From Verrucomicrobiota bacterium JB024 (GTDB lineage: Bacteria; Verrucomicrobiota; Verrucomicrobiia; Opitutales; Cerasicoccaceae), in contig JAUTCS010000145.1 in the NCBI GenBank assembly GCA_030673825.1, positions 1 through 64,000 of the forward strand: 64,000 nt of DNA, in the 5' to 3' direction. Position numbers and translations under genes: made by a program. Below are positions 1-9,934 of this stretch, in pieces; position 1 is the stretch's first letter; each line of letters starts with the position of its first letter. The notes under the pieces are model-generated. The model saw only the letters and a list, made by a program, of their open reading frames with translations. It searched no databases and had not been told where the DNA came from.

Positions 1-164
1 GGGCTTCGCCCAAACGCCGGACCGACTTTGAAACCCTCCCTGACACGGGCTCGCCACAATAAAAGGGGGCGGTTCATGACTGTCACAAAGGTGGCGACCC
101 AGTTTTGATGCTCCCTCCGTGTTTGTTTAAATGTGCAAAAGCTCATTTCAACAAACACGGACGC

Positions 165-224
165 GATGCGTAGCATCGAAAGTGCAGGCTCTGCCTGCCG
201 CGGGTCCGGGCTGCGCAGGCCCGG
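165..224. repeat. cluster of short palindromes after gdhA
   Basis: Three small palindromes follow one another: GATGCGTAGCATC (165-177), CAGGCTCTGCCTG (185-197) and CCGGGCTGCGCAGGCCCGG (206-224). They lie immediately downstream of the gdhA stop codon. Similar units (GATGCGCAGCATC, CCAGGGCTGCGCCCTGG) recur at 11473-11508. They look like REP-type elements; there is no T-tract for an intrinsic terminator. I see no gene in 1-227. Confidence 0.6.
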
Positions 225-227
225 CAT

Positions 228-1637
<1,410 letters not shown>

Positions 1638-1813
1638 TTATAGCAAATCCAACCGCTCCTGATCAAACAGACATTTTTCCGAAAGAAAGGCTCCATCAAT
1701 GGCTTGGAAAACCAGTACGGACACACTGCACAGGCGTGCACATTTTCTCGGGGCGGGTCCGGCAATTTCCTTGCCAGCGGGGGCGGGCGGTGCTGTGTAT
1801 AGTCTCCGTAAAA

Positions 1814-2623
1814 ATGTGCCTGCAATTCCGCATACTCGGCAGCAGCAGTTCGGGTAACGCCGCACTGCTCACTACGGCGGGCAGCAAGGTCCTGATCGAT
1901 GCGGGCTTCAGCGCGCGCAAGCTCGACCAGATGCTGACCCAGTGCGGGGAAAGCCTCGCCGGGATCGACGCGATTTTCCTCACCCACGAGCACAGCGACC
2001 ACGCCACCGGCATCAAGGGGCTGCGCCGCTACCCGCACATCCAGGTCTTTGCCAACCGCGAGACCATGCAGGCCGTGCAGGCCCGGTTGACGTTCCGGCC
2101 CGCCTGGCAGGTCTTCGAGACGGGGGCGATGTTCGGCTTCCGCGACCTGGAGGTGACGGCGTTCAGCGTCCCCCACGACGCCTACGACCCGGTGGGGTAC
2201 TTTTTCGAGGGCGGGGGCGACACGCTCTTTGAGCCACGCCGCAGCGTGGCCTGGGCGACGGACCTGGGCTACATCCCCGCCAACGTGAGCGAGAAAATCC
2301 GCCATGCGGACTTCCTCGTGCTGGAGGCCAACCACGACACGGAGATGCTTGAAAAGGACGAACGTCGCCCGTGGTCCCTCAAGCAACGCATCCGCGGTCG
2401 CCACGGCCACCTTTCCAATGACGCCGCCCTTGAGCTGCTGTGCGGGGCGGAGTCGCCGCGCTGGCGCCATGTGTGCCTGGCGCACCTGAGCCGCGATTGT
2501 AATGATGTCGGGCTCGTCGAGCGGCACTTCTCCGTCCTGCGCGAGCGGGGGCGGGACTTCGGCCTGAGCGTGATCGACCCGGTAAACGGCATCGGACCTG
2601 CTTACGATCTGGCAACACTCTAA
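1814..2623 (+). CDS. MBL-fold metallo-hydrolase, YycJ/WalJ-like
   Basis: A 269-aa single-domain metallo-beta-lactamase-fold protein. It begins with LGSSSSGN, carries the metal-binding motif THEHSDH, and has GHLSND near the C-terminus, all characteristic of the YycJ (WalJ) group of cytosolic hydrolases. Members of that group are thought to be nucleases; the substrate here cannot be read from sequence. The ATG at 1814 (MCLQFRILG) is preferred because the family starts at about this point, whereas the in-frame start at 1736 would add 26 Arg/Cys-rich residues. The gene is followed 94 bp later by pyk on the same strand, but the spacer leaves room for a separate promoter. Confidence 0.85.
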   Translation: MCLQFRILGSSSSGNAALLTTAGSKVLIDAGFSARKLDQMLTQCGESLAGIDAIFLTHEHSDHATGIKGLRRYPHIQVFANRETMQAVQARLTFRPAWQVFETGAMFGFRDLEVTAFSVPHDAYDPVGYFFEGGGDTLFEPRRSVAWATDLGYIPANVSEKIRHADFLVLEANHDTEMLEKDERRPWSLKQRIRGRHGHLSNDAALELLCGAESPRWRHVCLAHLSRDCNDVGLVERHFSVLRERGRDFGLSVIDPVNGIGPAYDLATL

Positions 2624-2717
2624 TTTCACCCACATACCGGCTCGGGAGAAAGGATATTGATCCCCGACCGCCGGCAGGTGTTCTATAACCACTCTCACAT
2701 CCACTGATTCATCCCGC

Positions 2718-4151
2718 ATGTATTTCGACTACCGACACACCAAGATCATTTTCACCCTCGGCCCGGCCACGGAGAGCGAGGAAATGCTGCGCGACATGAT
2801 CGTCACCGGCGGCGTGGACGTCTGCCGGTTGAACATGGCCCACGCCAACCACGAGTGGACCGAAAAGATCATCGCACGGGTGCGCAAGGTCTGCTCCGAC
2901 GTCAACCGCCATGTGGCCATCATGATGGACGTGAAGGGCCCGGAAATCCGCACCGGCGACCAGCCCGAGCCCATCGAGCTGGAAGCAGGCGAGCTCTTTG
3001 ACTTTCTCGTCTCGGGCGACCGCTCCGCCCTGGAACAGGGCGTGCGCGGCGTCACCGTGAACTACCCGCGCCTGCACAACGACGTACGCGTGGGCGACAC
3101 CCTGCTGGTGGACTCCGGCCTGGTGCGCATGCAGATCGAGGAGATCCGCGAGGACCGCGTCCGCTGCAAGGTTATCATCCCCGGCCCCATGGGCAACCGC
3201 CGCCACATCAACCTGCCCGGCGTCAAGGTCAACCTCCCCGCCCTCACCCAGAAGGACAAGGCGGACATCGAGGTCGGCATCAAGCACAACATCGAGTTCT
3301 TCGCGCTGTCCTTCGTGCGCGAGGCCGACGACCTGGACATCCTGCGCCGCCACTTGAAGTCCCTCAACTCGGACGCGCGCATCATCGCCAAGATCGAGGA
3401 CCAGTCCGCCATTTCCAACCTGGACGAGATCATCACCGCCGCAGACGCGCTCATGGTCGCGCGCGGGGACCTCGGCATCGAGTGCCCCTACGAGGAGCTG
3501 CCGCTGATCCAGCGCCGCGCCGTCAAAGCCTGTATCCAGAAAAAGAAGCCCGTCATCATCGCCACGCATATGCTCGAAAGCATGATCGAGCAGCCCATCC
3601 CGACGCGGGCCGAGGTGACGGACATCGCCAACGCCGTCTTTGAAAAGGCCGACTGCATCATGCTCTCGGGCGAGACCACCACCGGCAAGTACCCGGTCGA
3701 GTGTGCCCGTGTCATGAACCGCATCGCCCGCCAGGTCGAACGCTCCCGCGAGGCCAAGGACTACGAAAACATCCCCCTGAACAAGCCCAAGGCCAAGATG
3801 CTCCGCGCCGCCGTGCACTTGGCCCAGGACATGAACAAGGCAGGGATCGTGGTCTTCACCCGCAGCGGCTACCTGCCGCAGATTCTCTCGGCCTTGCGCC
3901 CGACGCGTGTGCCCATTTTCGCCTTCACCGACCAACCGCTCATTTTTAAGCAGATGCTGCTGATGTGGGGCGTCGAGCCGTTCATGATCGAGTTCGGCGA
4001 GGACTCCGAATCCACCATCAAAGCTGCCTTCGAGCGCCTCTACACAGGCCGTATCGAGTGGGCCAGCCCCGGCGACTGGATGGTCGTCATCACCAATATA
4101 CTGGTGGGCGAACACATCATCGACAGCATCCAGCTGCGACAGGTGGAGTAA
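2718..4151 (+). CDS. pyk: pyruvate kinase
   Basis: Last step of glycolysis: phosphoenolpyruvate plus ADP to pyruvate plus ATP. The 477-aa length is normal for a bacterial enzyme. Visible motifs are [13 protein letters not shown], the catalytic-lysine segment [15 protein letters not shown], the MLESM segment and [16 protein letters not shown]-terminal allosteric-type domain (about residues 350-477) is present. The N-terminal active-site strand reads [12 protein letters not shown] where most enzymes have RLNFSHG, so the usual Ser-His is Ala-His. This divergence may be a lineage trait. The gene converges on ftsK across a large inverted repeat. Confidence 0.92.
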   Translation: MYFDYRHTKIIFTLGPATESEEMLRDMIVTGGVDVCRLNMAHANHEWTEKIIARVRKVCSDVNRHVAIMMDVKGPEIRTGDQPEPIELEAGELFDFLVSGDRSALEQGVRGVTVNYPRLHNDVRVGDTLLVDSGLVRMQIEEIREDRVRCKVIIPGPMGNRRHINLPGVKVNLPALTQKDKADIEVGIKHNIEFFALSFVREADDLDILRRHLKSLNSDARIIAKIEDQSAISNLDEIITAADALMVARGDLGIECPYEELPLIQRRAVKACIQKKKPVIIATHMLESMIEQPIPTRAEVTDIANAVFEKADCIMLSGETTTGKYPVECARVMNRIARQVERSREAKDYENIPLNKPKAKMLRAAVHLAQDMNKAGIVVFTRSGYLPQILSALRPTRVPIFAFTDQPLIFKQMLLMWGVEPFMIEFGEDSESTIKAAFERLYTGRIEWASPGDWMVVITNILVGEHIIDSIQLRQVE

Positions 4152-4187
4152 GCGCCGCGCCCAGGCTGGGACACCCGAGGGGAACGT

Positions 4188-4386
4188 TTTTTTCTCTCAC
4201 AAAGGCACAAAGGACACAAAGGGAGAACACGTTGATCGTGTCTCTTCCTTCTCTTATCTCAGTGCACTCCGTGCGCTCCGTGTGAAACTTTTCTTCTCAC
4301 ACAGAGGACACGGAGAGCACTGAGGAGGATAGAAAGACAGCAAGACTCACGAGCCAAAGCCCTTTGTGCCTTTGTGAGAGAAAAAA
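4188..4386. repeat. large nested inverted repeat between convergent pyk and ftsK
   Basis: Outer arms are a perfect 26-bp inverted pair: 4188-4213 (starting TTTTTTCTCTCACAAAGG) and 4361-4386. Nested inside is an imperfect 27-bp pair, 4259-4285 and 4297-4323, built from the CTCCGTG / CACGGAG vocabulary. The same words (CACAAAGG, CACGGAG, CACAGAGG) recur at 8279, 12530, 13498, 43371 and 52453. Its place between convergent genes and the T-rich outer ends would allow a bidirectional transcription stop, which is an inference. Confidence 0.75.
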
Positions 4387-4428
4387 GAACGGCGGTAGCT
4401 GTCTCGTCAGGCTCGTGCCTTCGTCCCT

Positions 4429-7023
4429 TTACAGCGAGTCCAGGTCGCGGAGGATTTCGCGGGGGCTGGAGCCGTTTTCGGGGCCGACGATGCCCTCGTC
4501 CTCGAGGATTTCCATGATGCGGGCGGCACGGTTGTAGCCGATCTTGAGGCGGCGCTGGAGCATGGAGGTGGAGGCGCGCTTGGTAGAGCGGAGCACGTCG
4601 ATGGCGGCGGGCACGAGATCGTCGTCCCACTCGCCTTCGGCCCCGCCGCCGCCGTCCTCGCCGTCGGACTCGATCTGCTGTTGCACCTCCTCGGCGAACA
4701 GCGGGTCGCCGTTGCGCTCGTTGAGGAAGTCCACAATGCCGTTGATCTCGTCGTCGGAGACGAACGCGCCCTGGGCACGCACGAGGTTCGAGGTGCCGGG
4801 GGGGATGAAGAGCATGTCGCCCTTGCCGATGAGGGCCTCCGCCCCGCCCTGGTCAAGGATGGTGCGGCTGTCCACCTTTGAGGCGACCTTGAAGGAGACG
4901 CGGGTGGGCAGGTTGGCCTTAATCACGCCGGTGATGACGTTGACCGACGGGCGCTGGGTGGCGAGGATGAGGTGGATGCCGGCGGCGCGGGCGAGCTGGG
5001 CCAGACGGGCGATGCCCGTCTCGATGTCCGCCGGGGCGACCATCATGAGGTCGGCCAGCTCGTCGATGATGCACACGATGTAGTGCATGCGCTTGTCGGG
5101 GATCTCAAACTCCACGCCGTCGTCGCGGGGCACCTCCATATTGGCGGCGGCGGCACGCTCCTCGGGGCTCATGGCGGAGGACATTTCGGCCTCGCGGGCC
5201 TCGGCCTCGGCGCGTTCCTTTTTGTTCTTGGCGATCTTGGCGTTAAAGCCCGCGATGTTGCGCACGCCGAGCTTGGCAAAAATCTGGTAGCGCCGCTCCA
5301 TTTCGCCGATCAGGTACTTGAGCGCGCCGGGCACCTTTTTGGGCTCGGTCACGACGGGGATCAGCATGTGCGGCAGCTTGTTGTAGACCTGCATTTCGAC
5401 GACCTTCGGGTCCACCATGAGGAAGCGCAGGTCCTCGGGCGCGGCGTGGTAAAGCAGGGAGGCGATGACGGCGTTGATGCAGACCGTTTTCCCCGAGCCG
5501 GTGGAACCGGCGATGAGCATGTGGGGCATGCGGGTGAGGTCCTCGACAATGGGCTTGCCGGTCACGTCCTTACCCAAAACGACGGGGATCTCGGCCTTGG
5601 ACTCGGCCCAGGCGCGGGACTCGACGATCTCGCGCATGGTCACGGGCAGGGGCTTGGGGTTGGGCACCTCGATACCGACCGTGCCCTTGCCGGGGACGGG
5701 AGCGAGGATACGCACGGCCTCGGCCCGCAGGCCCAGGGCGAGGTTCTTGTCCAGGTTGAGAATCTTCTCCACGCGCACGCCGGGGGCGGGCACGACCTCG
5801 TAGCGGGTAATGACCGGGCCGGTGTGGACCTCGGCGGGCTCGACCTTGACGTTGAACTCATCAAGAATGCGGGCAATGTCGCGGGCGCGCTGCTGGTGCT
5901 CTTCGGGGGAGGCGTGGTTCTCGCCCGGCTGGACGGGCTCGTTGAGCAGTTCGATGCTCGGGAAAGTGTGGTTACCCTTTTTGTCGGGGCGGGCGACCCG
6001 GGCCTTTTCCGTCACCTCACTGTCGAGGATTTTCAGGCCCGGCGAAGTCACCTTGAGCGGGCGCTTGGGCGCTTCCTTCTCCTCGTCCTCCTTCTGACGG
6101 GTGAGGTTAAAGATGGCCGGGCCCTTCTTCGGCTTCGCGGCTGGCTCGGGCTCGGGTTCGGGCGGGAGCGGCTCTTCCACCTCTTCGGGGACAGGATCGA
6201 CGGTCACGACCACTTCGTCATCGCGCAAGGAGGGTTTGCTGCGGGCGCCCATTTTCGGCGGAGGCGCTTTTTTCGGGAAAATCCCCTCCATGGAGCGCTC
6301 GGGTGGGGCTTGCTTGGCGCGGGCGGCCTTGAGCTCGGCCATGCGGGCCTTGCGCTTCTCTTCCAGCCGCTCGATGGTCTGGTGAATGTTGTCTGTGAAC
6401 AGGAAAATCCCGCTGATCAGGAAAACCAGCATGATGGTCAGGCTCGTGCCGAAGGAACCGGCGTACTTGATCGCCACGGGGTTGAGCACAAGGCGGCCCA
6501 TGAGACCGCCCAGACCGTTGAAATAGTAGCGGCGCTCAGGGGCATCCTGACTGGAGGTGAGGATCTGCAGGCCGGTATCCTCCTGAGCGCTGTCCCAGGA
6601 ATACTCGGCCGGGCGCGGCGTCTCGAAAACCTGCTCATCTACCAGCGTGGCCAGTCCGGTCAGCGAAATCAAAAAGAACACCGCCGAAATCGCCAGGCGC
6701 AGACGCACCCGATGAGCCTGCCGGAAAAGCAGCAGGTAGCTGATCCAGAACAACAGCAGCGGGATCAGCCACGAGACGACCCCGAAGAGGTGGAAGGTCC
6801 GGTAGGCCAGCTCCGCCCCCAGCGTGCCGGTGAGGTTGCGGTCCGCCTCATCGCCCACGCGCAGGTGCGGCGACTGCATCGGATTAAAGTCCAGCAGGGC
6901 AACAATGTAGATCACGCTCAGGGCCAGCACCACCAGCGCCCAGAAGGGCTTGGACTGGGGTTTACGCGGGGCGAACGAGGTTTTCTCCTGCGTGGCGTCA
7001 GGTTTCTTTGCGAAGATGCCCAT
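4429..7023 (-). CDS. ftsK: DNA translocase FtsK
   Basis: Septum-located DNA pump that clears chromosome termini and activates dimer resolution. The 864-aa product has four hydrophobic segments in about the first 210 residues. A Pro/Glu/Lys-rich linker follows (about 230-370), then the RecA-like motor with Walker A GSTGSGKT and Walker B-like IVCIIDELADLM. At the C-terminus is a winged-helix gamma domain (SMLQRRLKIGYNRAARIME). The start at 7023 (MGIFAKKPDA) is preferred over 7038 because GGGAG lies 8 nt upstream of it. The linker is short compared with E. coli FtsK, as in SpoIIIE-type proteins. Convergent with pyk. Confidence 0.95.
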   Translation of the reverse strand: MGIFAKKPDATQEKTSFAPRKPQSKPFWALVVLALSVIYIVALLDFNPMQSPHLRVGDEADRNLTGTLGAELAYRTFHLFGVVSWLIPLLLFWISYLLLFRQAHRVRLRLAISAVFFLISLTGLATLVDEQVFETPRPAEYSWDSAQEDTGLQILTSSQDAPERRYYFNGLGGLMGRLVLNPVAIKYAGSFGTSLTIMLVFLISGIFLFTDNIHQTIERLEEKRKARMAELKAARAKQAPPERSMEGIFPKKAPPPKMGARSKPSLRDDEVVVTVDPVPEEVEEPLPPEPEPEPAAKPKKGPAIFNLTRQKEDEEKEAPKRPLKVTSPGLKILDSEVTEKARVARPDKKGNHTFPSIELLNEPVQPGENHASPEEHQQRARDIARILDEFNVKVEPAEVHTGPVITRYEVVPAPGVRVEKILNLDKNLALGLRAEAVRILAPVPGKGTVGIEVPNPKPLPVTMREIVESRAWAESKAEIPVVLGKDVTGKPIVEDLTRMPHMLIAGSTGSGKTVCINAVIASLLYHAAPEDLRFLMVDPKVVEMQVYNKLPHMLIPVVTEPKKVPGALKYLIGEMERRYQIFAKLGVRNIAGFNAKIAKNKKERAEAEAREAEMSSAMSPEERAAAANMEVPRDDGVEFEIPDKRMHYIVCIIDELADLMMVAPADIETGIARLAQLARAAGIHLILATQRPSVNVITGVIKANLPTRVSFKVASKVDSRTILDQGGAEALIGKGDMLFIPPGTSNLVRAQGAFVSDDEINGIVDFLNERNGDPLFAEEVQQQIESDGEDGGGGAEGEWDDDLVPAAIDVLRSTKRASTSMLQRRLKIGYNRAARIMEILEDEGIVGPENGSSPREILRDLDSL

Positions 7024-7223
7024 TACCAAAACTCCCATGGTAGCCCGGCTGAGCCCAAAAACAAGTCCGAACCCGGCAACCGGGAGTTTTCATGATCCGG
7101 ACGGGACCAAAGGCGGTAGGAAACCGCCGCCACCGCCCCAGGCCGCCAGACGGGACACCCCAATCGATCTTATACGCAGCCTGACATTGACCCGAGCGCG
7201 GCCACGCTCTAAGAGTCACGGCC

Positions 7224-8183
7224 ATGCGCATGTACTTTTTCAAACCGATCTATCAGGAACGCGTTTGGGGCGGCCGCGGGCTGCACGAGCAGCTCGGGCG
7301 CGACCTGCCCGGCACCGCCCCCATCGGCGAGAGCTGGGAGATCGTGGACCGCCCCGAGGCCCAGTCCGTCGTGGCCGAGGGGCCCCAGGCGGGGCTCACC
7401 CTGCGCGAACTGCTGGAGACGCATGCCGGGTCCGTCATGGGCCCCGGCTACAATCCAGCCACCCCCTTTCCCATCCTCGTCAAGTGGCTCGACTGTCAGG
7501 ACCGCCTGAGCCTCCAGGTCCACCCCCCGGCGGACATCGCCCCGAGCCTCGGAGGCGAGCCCAAGACCGAGAACTGGTACGTGGCCGAAGCCGAACCGCA
7601 CGCGGCCATGCTCATCGGCCTGAAAAACGGCGTCACCCGTGAGCAGTTCGAGACCGCCCTGCGCGAAAACCGCCTCGAACCCCTCGTCCACCGCATCCCG
7701 GTGAAAAAGGGTGAGTCGATGTTCGTGCGCAGCGGGCGCCTCCACGCGCTCGACGCCGGGTGCCTCATCCTCGAAATCCAGCAGAACTCCGACACCACCT
7801 ACCGCGTGTACGACTGGGGCCGGGTCGGGCTCGACGGCAAGCCCCGCCAGCTCCACATCGACCAATCCCTCAAGTGCATCGAGTTCAACGACTTTGAACC
7901 CACTCAAACCAAGCCCGCCGGCAAGACCCAGGTCATCGCCGAGTCCGAGCTGTTCAACCTCACCCGCCACACGCTCAACTGCGGCGAAAAGCTGACTTTC
8001 CCCGCCGGGGAGCAGCCGCGCCTGATCGGCGTGGTCGAGGGTGCCCTGCGCGAGACGACCGACGGCGTCACCGTCCACCGCAGCGCCAACGTCCTGCTGC
8101 CCTACGCCGAGAGCTTCATCTTCGAAGCCATCGCCAGCCCGACCACGGTTCTCGTGACCGACGGCTTCGGCGGTGGTGCGTGA
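7224..8183 (+). CDS. manA: class I mannose-6-phosphate isomerase
   Basis: Interconverts mannose-6-phosphate and fructose-6-phosphate; a zinc-dependent cytosolic cupin. The 319-aa protein is of the short Bacillus-type. It shows YQERVWGG near the N-terminus, the metal-binding LSLQVHPP and the segment GESMFVRSGRLHAL, followed by ILEIQQNSDTTYRVYDWGR. It could feed mannose or GDP-sugar precursors to the polysaccharide genes further along. The stop codon TGA at 8181-8183 lies inside an intergenic-type repeat (8176-8205), so the final residues are encoded by repeat DNA. A second possible ATG is two codons downstream. Confidence 0.92.
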   Translation: MRMYFFKPIYQERVWGGRGLHEQLGRDLPGTAPIGESWEIVDRPEAQSVVAEGPQAGLTLRELLETHAGSVMGPGYNPATPFPILVKWLDCQDRLSLQVHPPADIAPSLGGEPKTENWYVAEAEPHAAMLIGLKNGVTREQFETALRENRLEPLVHRIPVKKGESMFVRSGRLHALDAGCLILEIQQNSDTTYRVYDWGRVGLDGKPRQLHIDQSLKCIEFNDFEPTQTKPAGKTQVIAESELFNLTRHTLNCGEKLTFPAGEQPRLIGVVEGALRETTDGVTVHRSANVLLPYAESFIFEAIASPTTVLVTDGFGGGA

Positions 8184-8205
8184 CCGCGCTCGACATTGAG
8201 GGGGG
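8176..8205 (+). repeat. GTGCGTGACCGC repeat, copy 1
   Basis: Reads GTGCGTGACCGCGCTCGACA and continues TTGAGGGG. It matches three other copies at 11072, 13738 (minus) and 35244 (minus). The core GTGCG-TGAC-CGCAC is palindromic in the best copies; here one arm base differs. The manA stop codon is the TGA of this core. Confidence 0.6.
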
Positions 8206-8278
8206 TCCGGCTGGACCAGCAATCGCCCCTTACGCGGCCTGACAGGCCGCACTCCCCGCCCAGCAAGCAAAACAGACA

Positions 8279-8424
8279 TTCAAAAATTCTATTTCTCACA
8301 CGGAGGCACGCAGACACAGAGGCTTTTTAGATTTTTACGCGGCCCTTTTGTGTTCTTAGTGTCTTTGTGAGAGCTATCATTCCCTCCGCTTCGCGCTCCT
8401 TCGCGTGGCTTCGCGGGAAACTCT
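8279..8424. repeat. CACGGAG/CACAAAG-type intergenic repeat, copy 2
   Basis: A left part carrying CTCACACGGAGGCACGCAGA is opposed by a right part ending TAGTGTCTTTGTGAGAG, an imperfect inverted pair. It is followed by a CTTCGCG-rich tail (8386-8424) that closely matches 12584-12618. It occupies most of the gap between manA and the AsmA-like gene. Confidence 0.55.
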
Positions 8425-8436
8425 CTCCTCTCACCG

Positions 8437-9246
8437 ATGTTAAAACTCCTGCTCAAGCCCTTCGGGTGTCTGGCCAGCCTGCTGGCCGGTATGCTGGTGA
8501 TCGCGGTCATCGCGCTGATCGTGCTGTTCTGGGTGGCCGAGGCGTGGACCCCGAAGTTCGTGGCCGGGTGGATGGAGCAGCACAGCGGCTTTGACGTGCA
8601 GATCGACGACGCCAACCTGGAGCTCTTTTCCCAGCAGCTCGTCTTCGAGGACATCGTCGTGCACAACCCGCCGGGCTTCCCCGAGGAGAGCTTCCTGCGC
8701 ATCCGCAACCTCTCCGTCAAGCTCCCGCTGGCCGATGTCGCCGATCAGGACTTCCGTGCCCGCTCGGTCGAGATGGACATCGAGTCGCTCACCATCGTCA
8801 TCCCTGAGCAGGGCACAAGTAACCTCGCGGCCTTTATCGACACAGTGGACTACCAGCCCACCCTGGCCGATCTCGCCGCCGGGACCAGCGCCGACGCCCC
8901 ACGGCTGGAAAGCTTCAAGCTCTCCGTTGGCGAGGCCGTGATCGAGAACCACACCTTCCGCCGCCCCGACATCGTCCGGATCAAGCTCGACTACACCGGC
9001 AGCTTTGCCAACGTCAGCCGCAGCACCGAGGTCTTTCCCCAAATCGAGCAGGACCTGCGCGCGCGCGGGCTGCCCGGCCTGAGCCCGGCTTTTTTCCAGG
9101 CGCTCTTCGCCTCGCTCCCGGTGCAGTGCTTCGCGGACATCACGCCGACCTCCCCGGATTTGATCCCGGATCGGCTCCCCGACTCCGTTACCGACGCGCT
9201 CAAGGAACGCGCCGCCGAGGCCCTCAAACCCACGCCGAGCCCGTAA
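8437..9246 (+). CDS. AsmA-like membrane-anchored protein
   Basis: A 269-aa protein with a single N-terminal transmembrane segment (about residues 15-38) and a large presumably periplasmic part. The sequence after the anchor (WMEQHSGFDVQIDDANL, then LRIRNLSVKLPLADV) has the pattern of the AsmA/TamB-like N-terminal domain, in which amphipathic strands describe sub-terms of an outer-membrane lipid or assembly factor. It is much shorter than AsmA, about the size of one such domain. The similarity is by pattern only and function is not assigned. It lies just upstream of grpE on the same strand with an 82-bp gap. Confidence 0.65.
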   Translation: MLKLLLKPFGCLASLLAGMLVIAVIALIVLFWVAEAWTPKFVAGWMEQHSGFDVQIDDANLELFSQQLVFEDIVVHNPPGFPEESFLRIRNLSVKLPLADVADQDFRARSVEMDIESLTIVIPEQGTSNLAAFIDTVDYQPTLADLAAGTSADAPRLESFKLSVGEAVIENHTFRRPDIVRIKLDYTGSFANVSRSTEVFPQIEQDLRARGLPGLSPAFFQALFASLPVQCFADITPTSPDLIPDRLPDSVTDALKERAAEALKPTPSP

Positions 9247-9284
9247 AATTGGCGTTTTCCCGTGCGTCCGCACAAAAAAAGCCC

Positions 9285-9306
9285 TTGAATCTGGCACGGA
9301 TTGGGC
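9285..9306 (+). promoter_or_regulatory. possible promoter of grpE-dnaJ
   Basis: TTGAAT at 9285-9290 resembles the -35 box of heat-shock promoters (CTTGAA). Overlapping it, TGGCAC at 9292-9297 with GC at 9305-9306 gives the GG-N10-GC spacing of a sigma-54 -24/-12 element. Only one of these can be right and neither is tested; no CIRCE operator is visible. Confidence 0.3.
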
Positions 9307-9328
9307 AATGGTTTGTCCCCTTAGCTCT

Positions 9329-9928
9329 ATGTCTATGAAGGACGAACCCGAAAAACAGCACCCGGAAGCGGCCAACGCCGATGAACAGGCCACCCAGCGC
9401 CCGGAAGAAACGGTCGCGCCCGAGGAGACCACCCCCGAAGCCGATCCGCAGTCGGCCCTGATCGAGGAACTCGACAAGGCCCAGGCCCGCGCCAAGGACT
9501 ACGAGGACCGCTACCTGCGCGCCATGGCCGACCTGGACAACTTCCGCCGCCGCGCCGCCCGCGAAAAAGAAGAATCCCGCCTGCTGGCCAACGCCGGCCT
9601 GATCGAGGAACTCCTGCCCGCGCTCGACAATTTCCGCCTCGGCCTCGCCGCAGCCGCCAACCACCCCGAAGCCGCCGAGGTGGCCAAGGGCTTCGAAGTC
9701 GTGGCCGCCCAACTGCGCCAGATCCTTTCCGAGCACGGCCTGGAGGTCATCGAGCCCGCCCCCGGCGAGGACTTTGACCACCACCGGCACGAGGCCGTCT
9801 CCCAGGTCCCGCACGCCGAGATCCCCGACCACAAGGTCGTCACCGCCGTGCGCGCGGGCTACCAGCTTAACCAACGCCTCCTGCGACCGGCCTCGGTCGT
9901 GGTCTCTTCCGGCCCCGCCGAGGAGTAG
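9329..9928 (+). CDS. grpE: co-chaperone GrpE
   Basis: Nucleotide-exchange factor for DnaK in the cytosolic heat-shock system. The 199-aa protein has an acidic, disordered N-terminus (residues 1-40) and a coiled coil around LDKAQARAKDYEDRYLRAMA. The GrpE signature DLDNFRRRAAREKEE follows, and the C-terminal beta domain contains the family pattern HEAVSQVPHAEIPDHKV. The ATG at 9329 (MSMKDEPEK) is chosen; another at 9335 is equally possible, and the in-frame one at 9308 adds only MVCPLSS. It is followed 6 bp later by dnaJ, so the two are surely co-transcribed. dnaK is not in this window. Confidence 0.93.
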   Translation: MSMKDEPEKQHPEAANADEQATQRPEETVAPEETTPEADPQSALIEELDKAQARAKDYEDRYLRAMADLDNFRRRAAREKEESRLLANAGLIEELLPALDNFRLGLAAAANHPEAAEVAKGFEVVAAQLRQILSEHGLEVIEPAPGEDFDHHRHEAVSQVPHAEIPDHKVVTAVRAGYQLNQRLLRPASVVVSSGPAEE

Positions 9929-9934
9929 AGAACT

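Noticed and set aside
2709-4115. 468-aa open frame antisense to pyk
   Set aside because: Composition rich in His/Asp/Val/Gly from GC-skewed third positions; no motif; pyk on the other strand is certain.
4972-7095. 707-aa open frame antisense to ftsK
   Set aside because: Same kind of shadow frame; FtsK motifs on the minus strand leave no doubt.
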